Numbered from the stretch's first letter, positions 38,663 through 52,953 are shown. The stretch is 64,000 nt of DNA from Theocolax elegans (GCA_026168455.1 CM047426.1:238501-302500), one strand, 5' to 3'. The notes: generated from the sequence alone by a model not told the origin. Numbers and translations: made by a program.

Positions 38663-41600
38663 GCGCCTCGGCGCAACCGAATCCACTGGACGCGTTTCGA
38701 GGTTCGCGGATCGACGCGGCGTCGCGCCGTAAAAGAGCAGAGCTCGTAAAACAGCCGAGGTTGGAATACAATTTCGCGAGGTACCGCCCGGGAGTTTAAA
38801 CCTCGGGATTCATTCCGAGAAAAGTCCAAACGAAAATCCCGAGGGCGGCGTACGCGAGTCTTTATTCCTCCGTACCTCGGCAGCTCTCATCCTTATGCAT
38901 CGTCGTATCCATGCGCCTCTATATCCCAGCTCCCTCCCGGCCGTTGAATCTTCCGCGACCGAACGGTCAACGGGTTATCCTTCCCCGGCCTATCTCCAAA
39001 TTGGCTTTCGTCGAGCGGTTACTCTCGTCGTATCTCGACCGATCGATTACCTTTCCTCCTACATCGAGGGCCGCGCGGCGCCCGTGAAACATATTATATT
39101 TCGAAATTTCCATATCGCCTCGAACGATTCGTATTTATCGAAAATTAATTACACGGCGATATTTGATTAAAAACTAGATGTATTTTTGTTGGTATTCCAT
39201 CGAGGGGCAATCGAGATATTAAGAATTAATGTATGCGAATATGGTGGATATGGTGGATATGGTGATGAGGGCATGCCACCCGCACGTCCACGTGTACACA
39301 CGAGGGACTGTTTATTGTAAGTTAAGTATTATTAAACAAGCATTATTAAAAATAATTAATGCAATTAAAAGTAAAAAAGCGTTTAATTAAACATACACAG
39401 GGCCCGGCGTACCCGTGATCCGCGTAATTTAACATTAAATAATCATTCGTTACCGCGAATTAGTTTCGGGTTTTACGTCATATTAATTGAATAAATAATT
39501 TAATCTCGGTGAGTACGTGATTTTAAATTCGCACTGCACGCACAGTTCGATCATGTACACATATAACCTTTTTACATTTTGATACGAAAGCGCTATTTTG
39601 TTTGTGGCGGCGGCTGTCCACAATATATTCACAAATCGCGACTCGCGTACGTCACTTTTTAATTTTTCTTTCACCGCACCCCGTAATATAGTATATGGGG
39701 CTATACAAATAATGTTGCAAATCCGAATAACTTTCAGATTGGACGACGATCGTTCGTTTTATTATCTACATTACCGCGATCATCAAGTATCTTGATAAAT
39801 CCGATCGAGAATCCGTTTGGATATATCTATCTCTGTACCATATATGCAGTGCACGCACCAAATATAAATATGTTACAAATATGTGTGTGACATGTGCGTG
39901 ATTGAATCTCGGTGACAAAGTACTGCCCCGCGTATTTGGACGTGCGTATATAAGTACGTGTACAGGTCCACACGTACGGTACAACAATAACAACTCGAGT
40001 AGAAAGTTGAGTCGTCTCGATAAGTAGGTATTTAGCGAGCGAGAGATGGGAAAGGTAGATGAAATTATCGCAAAAGGGTCGTTTGTAGAGTCGCCCCGAA
40101 ATTTGTACAATCGTAGGTAACACACGGGGAATGACTAATTACAGTTGGGCAGTACTTGAGTCAACGGTACACGTGGGACTAGCGCGCTCACAGTCACAGC
40201 TACACCTACGCCCGCATTTATTTTCTCCGATCCGGAAAGATTAGCGCTGCCTATTCCTACAACTTTACCGAAGTTTATACGTCGAGTGGAGTGGATGTCG
40301 TTACGGCACCACGGCTAATCATATCCTCGCGGATTCTTCCACGTAATTCCTCACCCTCGTTCGATTACGGAGAGAAACTCCCAAGTTCAATTAGTTGTTC
40401 AATTCTTATAACGATTCAAATAGTATTGGAATTCTCGGGCAGTATCGAACTTTGTACTTTATACATGTGTACCGTGGAAAACGAACGATTATCGCTGTTT
40501 CGTGTAATCACAAGATTATTACGATTAAAAAATAAAATCCATTTTTGGTAAAGAGGCAGTGGTAAATGTATTTGCTCGCCGCGTGGTCAGTGCACGTACC
40601 GTTAATATTAAAGGCAGCGTTAAATAACGGTTCGAGTCTCAATGTTTCAATTAATAATAACTATTATACTTAAAAGGGAATAACGACTTTGCGTCGATCG
40701 CAGCGGTGCAACGTTGATAACGCAACATTTAACTGCACGAGTAACGCACGTATAACGACTATGTCTGGTTGTACGCATCTTATCTCCTTGGAGCTTCTCC
40801 AAATGATTGATCAACGCATACTTACCTACATAGTTATTAAATAATAAAATATTAATTATAAGCCAGCACCGCCACTTTAAATGAACGACCGAGATGAAAA
40901 TAAAGAAAAAGTAGTGCAGTATATCACTCGATGAAATAATACCATTAATTAGAATAAACATAAGGATTGATACGGTATTGAATTTCTCGAAAAGACAATA
41001 TCAACACAATATCAATTGACATTTTAATCGGTATTATTATCAGAGTAAAAAAGCATATTACCCGAGATTGAATGAAAAGTCGAAAGAGAAGTTCCGGATA
41101 TGATATTTACCATAAAGAAAAAGGGTAAAATACAATTTGAGTGTGGAGCGACCGGGATTGGGAAATCCGTGAGAGCTGAAGGTGCTACAGCCTGACGGGG
41201 GGGGGGCGGGTAGGGGAGCGCGTGGAATGTCACGAAAGAAGCTGCCGAGTCGAGGCGAGTCGAGAGTGGAGGAAAAGAAAAGACAAACAACGTGACGAAT
41301 CGATATGCAGGGAATCGAGGAACCCGGCATTCGGTGAGTTTCCTCTCTTCGTCGAAGAAGCGAAAGATTTTATTTCTCAATTCCAACTGCATCGAACGTA
41401 CGTATACCGTCGTTCTCTACGTCGGGTGCACCAATCTCTCCTTGTTTTTCGCGAGCTGCAACTAGGCATCTGTGGCATCTCCAAAAAATATAATAAGGGG
41501 AAACGCATGCACCGCGCGCGCGCGCGCGCCACACGAACCCTCTCGAGGTTATCTTTCGGTTACATTGCCCGTTCAAATTTTCCTTATCGCCTTTGTACAC

Positions 41601-42011
41601 TCGAGCCGATAATTTTCTTACGTGCATTGTAATACGTACGTGCATCTTCGGAGAATAAACGTGAATAAACTTTCCTACTAAAAGATATATTTTATAAAAT
41701 AAATTTTTATTACTCTTTAAACCGAATAGCTCGCTCATTAACCTTCCAAACGGTCAACGTTATTTTCAAAATTTACAGAATTTTCACATATTTTATGAAA
41801 TTATACCTCGTTTTATCAAAAATTTATATTTATATTATGTTTTATAAATTTTTAATAGAAATTTCGTACAGGATATTTCCTCGGGAAATGTAAAAAAAGG
41901 TTTTATCGTTTTGCAATTTTCCTGGATACGTTCGTAAAAACTTGAGGGGATGGCTCGAACCGGCTGGAACACCTTGCCGTTTTATACGTTCGAGGTGGAT
42001 CCGTGCTGGAA

Positions 42012-42054
42012 CGGTGGATCGGTGGATCGGTGGATCGGTGGATCGGTCGATCGG
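42012..42054 (+). repeat. 8-bp array GGTGGATC
   Basis: Five tandem GGTGGATC units, the last changed to GGTCGATC. Confidence 0.9.
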
Positions 42055-43332
42055 ACTAACGATCGCGCGCACTCGATCTTTCGTGGCTCGCGGTTTCCTT
42101 GAACGAGCCCGTAATAATCGGGAAACGCAATCCACGAAAGGATACTTCTCAGGTGCATTACCGAATGAGCCGAGAGGACGTCACGAGAGGGAAATATTAC
42201 CCATAAATGCAGTGCGCTAATTCGATTATAAATATGCTCGTCAGTGTACGAAACTCGGGGTTACAGCTAGTTGTGGTTCGGCGGGGAGGGGAGGGGAGAA
42301 AGCGGCATCTGCGTTATAAATGCGCGTCGCGGCTCGGTCGCGATAACACGGGGCGGTATCCGAGAGATTCGAAATCCGAGACCTTGCGGTACCCCTCGGT
42401 TTTTGTGCTTTTAATATTTACGATACCCGCGGTAGCCATACAATTTTATTTGAAAATCTTTATGGAAGCCCATTTAAAGTTGGAAGAGTAACGACGAGCC
42501 GCAACGTTTGTTCTTATTTTGTTTATTTTTTGTTCGGGAGAAAGAATTTAATTCTCGACGGGTGGGTTCTTTAATACTATCGGATAACAGTGTGGGGCTT
42601 AAAACGTTGCCCTACTAATTAAATCGTTACCGTAATAACCAGCTGCGCGTCTACTTATTATCGATTATGAATTTCGGGGAGGTATGTATATCCTCCGCCT
42701 CCGCCACGGGAAGACGTTGGGCTTTCAGGTTTGCGGTAATGATTACACTGGACGTTGATCGATCTTTCGCTTTCTTTACACTGTTATAATAATTTAGGTT
42801 ATTTAATTCGGATTGAAGGTTTACTTCAGTTTACCTCGGTTATTAATCTTGGGGATACATCGAAACACGGGAAAAAATGAATTGGTTTACAATCCGTTAA
42901 CAACACACGTTAGTATTTATTAGCTAATTGTCGTACTGCAATCTTATATACCTCGGGGAAAAGTTTATCGTAGGAAGTACGTAATACTGGCTCGCGATCG
43001 ATTCTAAGCTACGCACGGGGTTAACGAATTTTTAATAAGCTACTTTGAATTTGCTTTTGCAGTTGAAAATGAGCTTTAACTTATTCGATAAAATGAGCTT
43101 GGGTGTTTCATGCTGCTCTGTCTGTATGATCGTTCTCGGTAATTAGAAAAGTATTAAATTAAGTTTGTCATTGGGCTTATAGTTCAATGCTCGCCGCATA
43201 ACTGGGACGCAATACTCGGTACCTCCGTTTAGAAATCCCGTGGAAACTTTGTCGAAACGACCGACGGCTCCGAGAATCAGGAAAAGAGAGGACACAAATA
43301 CGCTCCACTCGAGGAATTCAATTTCTCTATCA

Positions 43333-43373
<41 letters not shown>
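43333..43373 (+). repeat. CT microsatellite
   Basis: About 20 CT units with a single CC interruption near 43344. Confidence 0.9.
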
Positions 43374-43376
<3 letters not shown>

Positions 43377-45002
43377 CTAATTAGCGAAGCCCAGTAGAAG
43401 TACCCGGAGCTGCGGGTTTTCAACCAATGGAGGTCCAGCGCGACGGATCTCCAGATTTTGTACGTGCGCGGGAGGAAAATCAGGGAAAGGATATTCTGAG
43501 GCGGCGTCACGCGTAGAGAAAAGTGCGCACACGCACCTCGTAAGGTAAGAGTAAGCGAGGTAAGAGGATCGCGAGTACGGCCTGCAAAAATTCTAAGGCC
43601 AGCTGGTACGAGGTAGGTACAAGCGCGAATATTTCCGGTATGTTCCGAGGGTTTGCAGTACGCGTGGAGAGCTGCTGCGCCGACGTTATAACTGTTGTCG
43701 CGAAGGGGAGATATCGCGGGGCATACCGCGGCGAACTAACGGACGCGATTCTGCGGTGCTAGTTTTCCGGTGCTCAATTCTGAGAGAAAGCAGCATTGTC
43801 TTACCGTTGATCGATTCGACGTGTGCTGCGTGCCCGGTCTGTTTTCTTCGTCTTACGCTTTTTCTACCAATTTCCGGTTTCGCACCACCCGATATACGTC
43901 CAGCGATGTACAAATTAAACATTCCAGTGCGTGTATGCACGATCAGTGTACTGCAATTCATATACATAAGTAAATAACTTTTAATTAACAGGGAGTTAGT
44001 TTCCTTGGCTCACAAGCATCCACAAATATTCTTACCCACGGGTCAGCTTATTTATATAAAGAGTTATTGTAAATATCTACATAATGATAGAAATGCTTGG
44101 ATGTATATCTACAAAGTTATCCTCTCGCATCAACGACCAACCACCGCATATTTATTAACTGTGAAAACTTTTTGTTTATGATTAATTTATTGTAACTAAT
44201 TATATCTGGATGAACTCGGAACTCTTTTAAAAATATTTAGTTCCATAATTCAGTTAGAATTTATGGGTTTTGAAGGTAGGGATCCGTCTCATTTGACTGG
44301 CACGTCTTCTCAAAAGAAGAAAATGTATTTTCCTGTAATTGTACCGTAGACGCGAGGCGAGAAAAGTGACGGTGGTAGCGAGGACCGTCGACCGATCACG
44401 TTTAAGAGCTCGAGCTCGAGGTGCCGGTGCTCGAAAATTAATTATTCTTAGCTTGTAAACGACCTTGTACTACGTTCGCAGATAATTTTCTTACCCGAGG
44501 TACGACAATTTTTACAACGATATTCATCCCTCCTTGCGTTAATTATCGTTATTAATTAATGTATAACCGGACAGGTCGCGTTTAACCTTTTTCCGCGTAG
44601 CTGCCTCCCCGTAAATTAATCGGGTGCCCCGCACGCGTTTCCATAGATATTACAAATAAGTGGAAAAGCGCGTTCGCTTTATCGAACAATGCGCACCAAC
44701 GACGCGTAATGCAATATTTGCAATTAACTCAAATTCAATTATACCTCGATTACTGCTGCAGTTACAGGTTATATGTTATATGGTATATAGGTATAGTTAT
44801 AGGTATAGGATATAGGTATATATACATATATATACGCAGTATAAACGACTCGAGGATCGTCTTTGTTACGACGTTGATCGCGGCAAATAACAATACAACT
44901 CGATAAATTGATCTCGAAAGGAAATAACGTACGCTTTGAGCGAAGCGCGTGATTAACGTGCCGCTCGGCAGGGAAGTGAAATGAAATAAATGACGTATTT
45001 TT

Positions 45003-45064
45003 CGGGAGTCTCGGGAGTCTCGGGAGTCGAATCGAGATCGAGATCGAGATCGAGATCGAGATCG
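45003..45064 (+). repeat. Adjacent CGGGAGTCT and GAGATC arrays
   Basis: Three 9-bp units are followed within a few bases by about five GAGATC hexamers; two different periods are placed back to back. Confidence 0.85.
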
Positions 45065-45401
45065 TGAGAAGGGTCGCAGGAGTCTATCTACCGTACTATA
45101 CCCGCAGCGATTTAATTTCGCATTATCGAGACGCGGGTTTCCTAAGTTCGGGGAATGCAGCTAGCATTATGCTCGGCGCGTAACTCCATCGCGCCCTCCG
45201 TCTCGGCTAGCACTTTCTCGCTCCTCGCATAAATTATCGAAGGTATAGCGCAACCTCTTACCAGCTCTTACGTTGCAACATTTGTCGCATCGCGGTGATT
45301 CTTTGAGTGCGCTCGGCCATGCGAGAAAAAAACATTCGCAACCCCCCGCCGCTAGCTCGACTCTCCCTTGTAATTGAAACCACGGGCGTATCTCTCACAT
45401 T

Positions 45402-45436
45402 TCACCCGTTCACCCGTTCACCCGTTCACCCGTTCC
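45402..45436 (+). repeat. 8-bp array CACCCGTT
   Basis: Four tandem CACCCGTT units and a partial fifth (CCCCCG). Confidence 0.85.
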
Positions 45437-47040
45437 CCCGCTGCTAAAGCACTCGCCTAAGATTTCTAAGTAACATCGATTATTCGCGATGCGCCACTCA
45501 AGTAATTATTCTTCGATCCGAGTTCTTAGTTTTCAACTCGTAAGCCCCCGTTCTTAGTTAACGGGATGCGCAATCAAATTTACCCCGATTATCGAAACTT
45601 CAGAAATTACGTATTCGATATATTGAATTTTAAATCGAACAGTCAAATTGTTTTTTGAAATATAACGTGTTCCAAGGTTTGGGTAAAAACGAGTAAAAAA
45701 TTAAAATAACCTTTTCTGTAGTAAATTTTATAGTAGTGAATAAGTTGTTTCAAATGTTCCTCGTGTTCCCATGTTACGCGGGCGACGTACGCGCATCGAT
45801 ACGGCTAAACGTACGCGAAAAATGCTCTTTTCGCGAATCGTTGAAACACTGTGCTACACTGTATTTTCTATGCAAATGACACGTACGTTTCGCGTATTTT
45901 TTTTTCTTCACCTCAAATTCGCGTACGCAGTTGGAAATCGTTCGATGATACGTATACGTACGTAGCTGTGGAAGCGTACGAGGGCCATAAAGTAAAGTAC
46001 TTTCGTTAAATTCGATTCGAGTAGATGATAGTACGCGATCCAATTGTCATCCATTTGCGCAAACTATTTTAATTGAAAATCTATGTGAGTCCCTATCAAT
46101 TTGAAATATCGATTGTACTTGATTATCGTTAGGATTAATCCAAAACGAAACGAAACCCCGCGTGTTTAAATTAATTCGATGAAAAAAGGGCGAGCGCGCG
46201 CGCGTTACAGGTTTATCGGGTATATACCGTCGGGTGTTGTTAGGTGAGCATTAACTCGAGCTTGTCAAGATCGAATATCGAATTTCGGTATAAGAGTACT
46301 TTTTTAGTAGGAACAAAGGAGAATAGGGCGGTAAAATACGAGGGTGGGGCTCGAAGGGGTCGGCAAGCGTTGAGGGAGCGGTAGATCGAGTGGATGGGTC
46401 GTTCGTGCAGTTACCTCCGGCACTTGTATCGGCGACATCAAATTTGGTGAAAGATATCGTTATGCCGTGCCCGGGCATCAAACTCCGCGTTTCAATAAGT
46501 TTTAAAGGATGATCCTCGGGGTGTCGAGGGAAAAAAGGAGATAGGCGGGGGGCGATCCCACCGAAACGCTCAACATCCACCGGGGAATGGAAATTTTCAG
46601 TGGTAAAGCATTGACGAGCAGTGACGTAAGTCCAAAGTACCTTTTTCGAGAGATATTGGCAGGACGCGTATACGCACGTGGGATATATGGGTCTCAGGCT
46701 CGAGAACTTGGATTTTATGTTCGATAACGTATATGTTTTTAAGGTAGCGGCCGCTATACCCTTTCGAGGGAGCGCGCGGGGCTACCTACCAACCGTTCGA
46801 TAATCCTAACTTGGACTTCCCGGGGCGAGGTGATATTTTACCAAGGGGGTGGAGGATGTCGAGGAAACGACGACGTTTCATTTGGGTGAGCCTACCTAAC
46901 GCGACCGAGCATTTGTCTCCGGTCGGGTTCGTGAAAAACTAGCGACGAGTGACGTGGCCCGGAGAAAAATTGGAAATAAGGATAGATCGCGCGGTGTAAC
47001 AGTGGAGTGAGGAGTGGGGAGACGAGGTCTGCCCGAAATG

Positions 47041-47079
47041 CCGAAAAAACCGAAAAAACCGAAAAAACCGAAAAAACCG
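47041..47079 (+). repeat. 9-bp array CCGAAAAAA
   Basis: Four tandem CCGAAAAAA units, producing repeated KTE or FFR peptides in different frames that are not genes. Confidence 0.9.
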
Positions 47080-47648
47080 CGAGCCGGCACCGAGAGGTAG
47101 ACGAATGTCCCTCGTTTCGAGGGAAATGCCGCGATTTTTATCCGGGCGCCGGGCGCGCTGAGATTTTTCCTCCGAGTCGTTTCGCCTTGGTAACCCTCCT
47201 TTTAGGTTGATGCGCCACGAATTTGTCCGGGAGTGGGCCACAAACTTTTTCAGGGGTTGATCGTTAGTCGGCTCGTTAGTCTGCTCCCCGTCCCGTTTGA
47301 TCTTTAATCTTCTAATTTCCAGTTAATTGATTCTCCGTGCGTTTGTCTTTCCCTCGGAGTCACTGACTCGCTCCCTCGCTCCCTCGCTCCCTCGCCTCAT
47401 CTCCGCATTCTCAAGATCTATAACTAATTTATATACCTATATTCACGAGGTTCGAGTGTTTCGAATACGTCAAAACGGTGGTGTCGTTTTGGTAGTTATT
47501 AGGTTACTCCCTCGTCTGAACTACTTTAAGCGGATTTAGTTCGAACTATACGGGGAAACTTTCGAGAATAAAACCGCACCAACATACAAGAAACCCACGT
47601 TCTTTCTTTAAAAATTAAACCAAGTATTAGGTTGAGTATAGATATAGG

Positions 47649-47651
<3 letters not shown>

Positions 47652-47696
<45 letters not shown>
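47652..47696 (+). repeat. CA microsatellite
   Basis: About 22 perfect CA units, the longest CA tract in the window. Confidence 0.95.
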
Positions 47697-47700
<4 letters not shown>

Positions 47701-49145
47701 TACACATATATATTCGAGAGCTCCCGATACTATTTTTCATTGTAAACACTGCGACTAAGAGTCGAACTTTTCCCGAATTGACTTGTTCATTATTTGCCAC
47801 TCCGCTCTCTTCTCTCCAAAACTATGAAATCGACAAGTTACATTTGGATTTCGTAAAAATTATATAGTGTAAAATGATTTTTCTATATGAATAATAGTCT
47901 TAGGATGATCTCGATTTTGCGCTAAGGGAAAGGAAATAAATATTTAAAATTGTAATGTTTTACTTGGAGATTGATTTAAATAAAGTATAGCACCTTGGAA
48001 TATACGGATCTACAGAGGATACGAATCTGCAAAGGAGGCTGATGCGAATGTTGTCGGAGTGTAAATTACGCATTATGCAGCGATGTGTATACCGTGGGTG
48101 AACGATGACCTCGTCTACCGTCACTTTTTTTCCTCCCTCGTACCGCGAGGCACGCGCGTGTGCTCATGGTTGATATTTCAATGGAACTGGAGCACCACGC
48201 TCGGGGATGCGGATACGCGAGGTTCTACATATTTCCACTAGAGTTGTACTCTGGATGCAGGCTCAAGAGAATACTCACTGGCACACACGGGAGTAACCCG
48301 GTTACCCGCGCTCGCTCTACGCGCTTCTCCTCACCCGATTCGTCGAATAGCTCGAGCCTTGAGAACCGATCGATTTACCGCCGGCTCTACGATCGCGAGT
48401 CTCGATCGCCCCCACGGAAAAGATGCTACGACTGCGGCTGTCGACTGTACAAAGCCATACGAGGGTTTCGCCACCTACGGGCCATTGTACGGTACGCGAT
48501 CTATCTCTCCGTACTTCTCGATCCTCCGTCCATCGTGTCGGCCGCTTCTTATCCTTATATCCTGATCCTTATCCTTATTCTCCCGACGCCAACGCGACGC
48601 CACTGTGTTTCTACGTTCAACCTGGGCTAAATACCCGGTTATTATCTTATCCCTTATCGGGCACCTTACCTATACCTTTGCCTTTTCGTTCGCTGTTTTT
48701 TACCCTCCTCTTCTCCCTACCGGTGTATTTCTTACGAGGTAACGCCTCGCTTTTCCTAATGAAAAAAGTTTCCTCCCCTTCCCCGATGTTTCCCAACTAT
48801 AAACATTATCCACGCACCCTCCCTCGCTGCGCTCTTTACCTCCTCGATATATCTCGCGATTTTTCATTTCATTTATTACTTCCGAAGACTTTTATTATTG
48901 GTAGTAATAGATTCACTTAGCATACGCGCGATATAATGTCGAATCTATATCTACACGAAATTAAATTATTGCAAACGTTGCACATTCAATAGAAAAACAA
49001 TTCGAAATTTTAATAAAAAACGAATTCCCTTAGTTCACTGATTATTGTTAATTCATGTGACACACGAAGAATAAAAAGGTATTTAACGAATCACGTCTTA
49101 ATTGTTAACTGGCTACAAAACTGGCTTTAACTGAAGGTTTCTCAG

Positions 49146-49417
49146 ACGGAGAGAAATTTCATAGTAAAAATTACTGTTTTTTCGAGTAACTAGGGGACAT
49201 ACTTAAATCTATTTGAAATTTCCTAACATTATTAACAATTTTTACTGTTTTAAAAAGTAAAAATGTATGCATAAGTCATTTGTTTATCAGGTATAATACT
49301 TTTTACTGCTTTAAAAAGTAAAAATTGTTAATAATGTTAGGAAATTTCAAATAGATTTAAGTATGTCCCCTAGTTACTCGAAAAAACAGTAATTTTTACT
49401 ATGAAATTTCTCTCCGT
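49146..49417. mobile_element. MITE-like palindromic element, 272 bp
   Basis: The two ends are long inverted repeats: ACGGAGAGAAATTTCATAG at 49146 is matched in reverse complement at 49417. Pairing continues for about 110 bp per arm, around a centre at about 49262-49300. Inner segments carry the self-complementary word TTTTTACTG...AAAAAGTAAAAA. There is no open frame, as expected of a non-autonomous foldback or MITE element. I could not identify a target-site duplication, so the superfamily is unknown. Confidence 0.75.
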
Positions 49418-51179
49418 GCATGTCTGCTAAAAGGAAAGGAAAAAAAATATGGTTCATCACGATCCATAATTTCCCATTATTTAAATATTATTCACTTTCT
49501 TTCGTTGTTCGAGATTAAGGTTATATCAAATGGTCTATTTCAATCAAATTTAGTCGAGCCTCTGCGTATTCCTCAATCAAATTCATGGAAATAAACTGCA
49601 GTTACGGCGAATCATTGAAAATTCTATAAATAATAATCCGCACCAACTAACGCGTTGGTTAAACTTTTAAATTAAAAATGAAGTCTCGCACTATAGATAA
49701 ACCCAGGAGAAAAGATGTTACAAATTATCTCGAATATTTTCACGGACGAGGTAATCAGAGGGAGCTTGAGGGTGAAAAAATAGAGGAGATCGTACGTTAT
49801 TATTACTACGCACTGTTGCGAGTCGATCGCTCGTGACGCATGCATGCAACGAATGTAATAAAAATTAAAAAAATTTTCAAAGCTTCTTAAAATTTGATCG
49901 ATGCAGTAAACAAAAAGGGCCGCGGTTATTAATATTTACCCGAGCGATCCAGTTAAAACTTTGTGCGTGTGTATTTTATATAAAGTTGCTGTGTAAGCGG
50001 TTAATAATAAAATAGTTAGTAAACAATTTTTCCGAGAAAAGGGGTATACGGTTTGCTCGGAATGAGTGAAAAGGAATTAACCGAATGACCAGGTCAAAAT
50101 GGTATATACCTATTACCTATGAGATCTGGTGGCTTCGTTTGTGATTCTTGAAAAAAAATATAAAAATAAAAAAAAGCAAAAAGCTAACGAGATCCCCTTT
50201 GTTGTCGTATAAGAAATAAAATTAGTTATTCTTCGATGATATAAATGCTGCACTTTCGAATAGATTATTTATTAGAGAGGCGGGGTAACGCCCTTTAGCT
50301 CTCGGCTAGTATAAAACAAATGAAAAAAGGAGAAAGTAATATTTTAAACTAGGATAGTCATAAAACGCAATAAGAATGATTTATATATAATGATAAAGAA
50401 GGATGTTGTTGGCGGAGGGGGTAGGGGGTAGGGTGTAGGTGGCTTTTTTATCGACGGTTTTATACTTTGAGCCTCTGAACAGAGGAGAGCATACGTACTA
50501 TAGCGAACGTCCGGGATGTGCATCGCACCCTATCCTGCACCAGGACGTTAATTTAAAATATACCGTTATTTGAAAAAGTAGTGTAGCAATCGCTCGAGAG
50601 AAAAGTAAATGCAAGTGTGCGTGTAACAGTCTAACGTGCACGGTACGTATGTATTCGTATTCCGAGTAGCGTAATCTAGGTACGGTCAGACACAAAGTAG
50701 AAGCACCAAGTTTTAACGGATAGCGTTATTGCGGTAGCTCGCGGTAGATCGTCCTCGCGGTAATATTTCCCAGATTCAATGTCCGGGAAAAATGGGTTAA
50801 TTTATAATCGCTTTGGTGAAATGCAAAGAAAAAGGAAAGTTACGTTATTCTGAAAGTTTTGGGTGGAGAGTCATCAAGAAGGTACGAGATTCGGGGGAGA
50901 AAAGTCGAGGTATATTCGATCCCGGTAGATTCGAGGAGAGATATAAGCGCGCGGCCGGCACGCGCCTCAACGACCACTCTAAAATAAAAGGAGAAATTTA
51001 AGAGTTGGAGGTCCAACCTCGTGGATAGTGGAACCCCTTAAATTCTCGAGTCGGTCTCCTCGCTCCGACTCCAGAAAAGCCCAAGCGATCACAAAAAACG
51101 CTTAACGAGCCGAGAACCCGTCGAGTTTCCACCGACGCGCTAAAACTCTGCCCTTTCCGAGTTCACCATCGCACTGCGC

Positions 51180-51183
<4 letters not shown>

Positions 51184-51213
<30 letters not shown>
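51184..51213 (+). repeat. (GA)15 microsatellite
   Basis: Fifteen perfect GA units; an opposite-sense CT tract lies about 95 bp downstream. Confidence 0.9.
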
Positions 51214-51216
<3 letters not shown>

Positions 51217-51306
51217 CAGGAAGAATAGGATGGAAAAACGAGGGCACGCGAAAGAATTTGTCGTGACGCGTGCGACGAATCCCGTTGAATAAAAACCCTT
51301 ACGCTC

Positions 51307-51307
51307 C

Positions 51308-51346
<39 letters not shown>

Positions 51347-51350
51347 TCTC
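51307..51350 (+). repeat. CT microsatellite
   Basis: About 21 CT units with one TA interruption, ending in CGCAG. Together with the GA tract at 51184 it forms an inverted pair with a loop of about 95 bp. Confidence 0.9.
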
Positions 51351-52922
51351 GCAGTTGGGTCCATGCACATGCATAATTTCGCTTTATTAAAATTAGACCG
51401 AGCGAGCGCGTAAGGACGGTACGATTAACTTAAATCGAGCACCTCCCGCGCCCGCTCGTACACACACTTTTTTATAACCTCACGAGGCTATCTCCAGGCG
51501 CACCATTTTTTTAAAATTCAAATTATACGATAAGAGGAAAAACGTTCCTTGAAATGGTTTACTGTCCGATAAGCTAGGTATCCCAAGCTCGTGGACTATT
51601 ATATCTCTTTGGTATTAAGATATCTTTATCCTCGTGATGCGTGAATGGTATTACCGACATTTGGATATATCTTTCGACAGTGCACAATTGATCTTGTTAA
51701 TTAATGAACTCTTTAAATTTGTCCCAGAGATCTTCTTGCTTTTTAACTCTAATTGCAAATTGAATTTTTCAAATTTGTCATCTTTATACGTTGAAATTAA
51801 TATTATCTATTCGTCCGATGATCAATTAAATTATTTCGACTAATTGTCAATCAATTTATTTAACGATCTTCAAAATCTCAAACTAAAAGATAATGTAAAA
51901 TTAAAGAATTAAGGCTCTTTTTTACTCTTTGTTTCGTATAGTTGGTGGAATTTCCTAGATTATGACCTTTTCAAACATTATAGTTACTATTCGTCCACGA
52001 TCTCCAGTTTGGAGTTAATTCTCAATAAGGAACTGGATATCCTGAATATCTTATCTTAGACGCATGTCGCGAGATATACTGCGACGCCAGGAAGCTGGTG
52101 TTCTGGGAATTTCCAGTAACCATACTGGACGAAAAGTAAAAAAGAGCCTTCTCTAAAAGACCGTTAAATAAATTTAATAGATATAATAGGCATATCATCG
52201 AATGTAAATTATAGTGAAAAACTATCACGGAGAGTCATACGCATCGAGTGACCGTCATCGAGTGAGGAGCAACAAAGTAGTAAACAAAGCGTAATCGATA
52301 AAATCAATGTGTAATTCAATGAGAATATAAAATTCGATATAACCAGTCGACCCGAAATTTCGTGACGTTTCTCCGATTTCTCTCGAATAGGGATCTAGTT
52401 AGGTGGTGCGATTGCTACTCGAGGACAATGGAAAACGTTGCGCAAGGGCCCGAAGAACCTCCGCGAATAATACACCTACCTACTAATACCGCACGTTTCC
52501 AAGTTCCATAAGCACGGGATGAGAAAGAGTGGTGGGGAGAGACGAAAGAACGGATTAAGCGTGTATACGGGTAGCTGGTGTTTATCTCTTCGGATTTCGT
52601 TAACGAGTGGCGAGTCGAAAAATAGGTGTTCCGCGCGCGCCTCCTTCAAGCGCAAAGAGAACAACGCGAGCTCCAGGCAATTTCGTCTCGGAAGAACGAG
52701 GTAGAGAGGGTAGAGAGGGTAGAGAGGGTCGGGAGGGGAAAAAAATCCTTTGCGTCCTCGATGCAGCCTTTTGTGCGCTCGACGAGTCGAGGAAAGAAAA
52801 GCCAACCGAGGAGGAGCGAGGAAAGAGGCGAGTATAAGGAAAAACGCGCGAACCCGAGAATTAAAAGAAGAAAGACTGGGCGAGGACGGGCCGCATAATC
52901 CGAGTTAATTACGGCGCAATTG

Positions 52923-52953
52923 CGGTAAGTACGGGTAAGTACGGGTAAGTACG
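52923..52953 (+). repeat. Triple GGTAAGTACG repeat
   Basis: Three exact 10-bp units, each containing the perfect 5' splice-site word GTAAGT. It may be a chance minisatellite; no acceptor or credible exon precedes it. Confidence 0.85.

Larger units (their letters stand above)
38401..45600. other. Non-coding block with many minisatellites
   Basis: No gene recognised. Apart from the arrays listed separately it includes GGATATGGT units at 39240-39264, a G10 run at 41197-41206, a (CG)n tract at about 41515-41529 and a TATAGGTA-rich stretch at 44780-44825. A minus-strand donor-like site (TAG then GTAAGTAT) lies near 40795-40805 without a matching acceptor. Confidence 0.5.
45601..49145. other. Non-coding block
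   Basis: No gene recognised. The open frames at 48160-48920 overlap in three plus-strand phases and are not recognisable. CTCCCTCG units occur at about 47370-47394. A donor-like GTAAGTCC lies near 46625. Confidence 0.5.
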
